Origin: JACPLA01 sp035291905
GTDB taxonomy: Bacteria; Bacteroidota; Ignavibacteria; UBA10030
DNA length: 5,196 bases
NCBI GenBank assembly: GCA_035291905.1
Contig: DATDRF010000216.1
Span: forward strand, 1 to 5,196
Reading direction: 5' to 3'
Numbering within the stretch: the stretch's first letter is position 1; each line of letters begins with the position of its first letter. The translations under genes and the position numbers were made by a program. This document shows, one piece after another, positions 5,116-5,196 of the stretch. The notes beneath the pieces are model-generated. The model was not told the origin of the DNA, did not search any database, and saw only the letters and a program-made list of their open reading frames with translations.

Positions 5116-5196
5116 ATGAAACGAATCCTGATGACCGTTTTGATGGTCGGAGGGGCAGGTCTTTTTGAAGTTCTGCCCGCACAAGTGACGACAACG
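5116..5196 (+). CDS. Start of an exported protein, cut by the window edge
   Basis: The first 27 codons of a gene running off the right end. The N-terminus MKRILMTVLMVGGAGLF is a typical Sec signal peptide: K2 and R3, a hydrophobic core to about residue 17, then LPAQ, with likely cleavage after the Ala (residue 22). The mature protein would start QVTTT. Cleavage before Gln is common in exported Bacteroidota-type proteins. AAGGA at 5101-5105, ten bases upstream, is a clear ribosome site, and a sigma70-like promoter lies about 140 bases upstream. Nothing visible identifies the mature protein; its position suggests a possible target of the signalling genes, which is inference. Confidence 0.7.
   Translation, partial: MKRILMTVLMVGGAGLFEVLPAQVTTT

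Noticed and set aside
1..5196. CRISPR arrays, insertion sequences, rRNA or attachment sites
   Set aside because: No spaced long repeats, transposase frames or terminal inverted repeats were seen; the region reads as ordinary chromosomal signalling genes.

Overview
The window is a compact two-component signalling locus from a bacterium of roughly balanced base composition (about 50% GC by eye). It holds four complete genes and the first 27 codons of a fifth. The lineage cannot be fixed from this sequence. Weak or absent Shine-Dalgarno sites at most starts and a secretory leader ending in a Pro-Ala-Gln type cleavage site fit the Bacteroidota/Chlorobiota/Ignavibacteriota side of the tree. The promoters I can see, however, are sigma70-like (TTGnnn, 17 bp, TAtnaT) rather than the TTTG/TAnnTTTG type of Bacteroidia. 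Treat the lineage as a tentative inference.

Layout, left to right. Bases 1-399 have no confident gene; one frame is open from the left edge to 353. On the minus strand lies a cluster read right to left: an OmpR/PhoB-type response regulator (3393-2659), a two-transmembrane sensor histidine kinase starting one base after its stop (2657-1269), and, after a 107-base gap with its own candidate promoter, a receiver protein with no DNA-binding domain (1161-400). A 472-base intergenic region (3394-3865) separates this cluster from a divergent plus-strand gene (3866-4633), a paralogue of the 1161-400 protein. It is followed by a hairpin likely to be its terminator, a second intergenic stretch with a good sigma70-like promoter (4946-4974), and the start of a secreted or envelope protein at 5116.

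How the parts may work together. The kinase and OmpR-type regulator form a standard pair. The two receiver proteins flanking them share 53 of 70 residues over the second half of the receiver and the linker, and carry a C-terminal helical region of about 115 residues in place of a known output domain. In the divergent copy that region has an H-x-x-N-N-x-L-S pattern reminiscent of a histidine-kinase phosphoacceptor helix, with no ATPase domain; the other copy has Asp at the aligned position. Just upstream of the divergent gene's candidate -35 box are phased TTCTAA repeats (11 and 20 bp apart) and a 16-bp palindrome, the arrangement expected of an OmpR/PhoB-family binding site. A testable model is that the kinase/regulator pair controls the divergent receiver gene, and that the two receiver-helical proteins are phospho-signal sinks, relays or modulators of the pair. 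The domain calls are read from the sequence; the wiring is inference.
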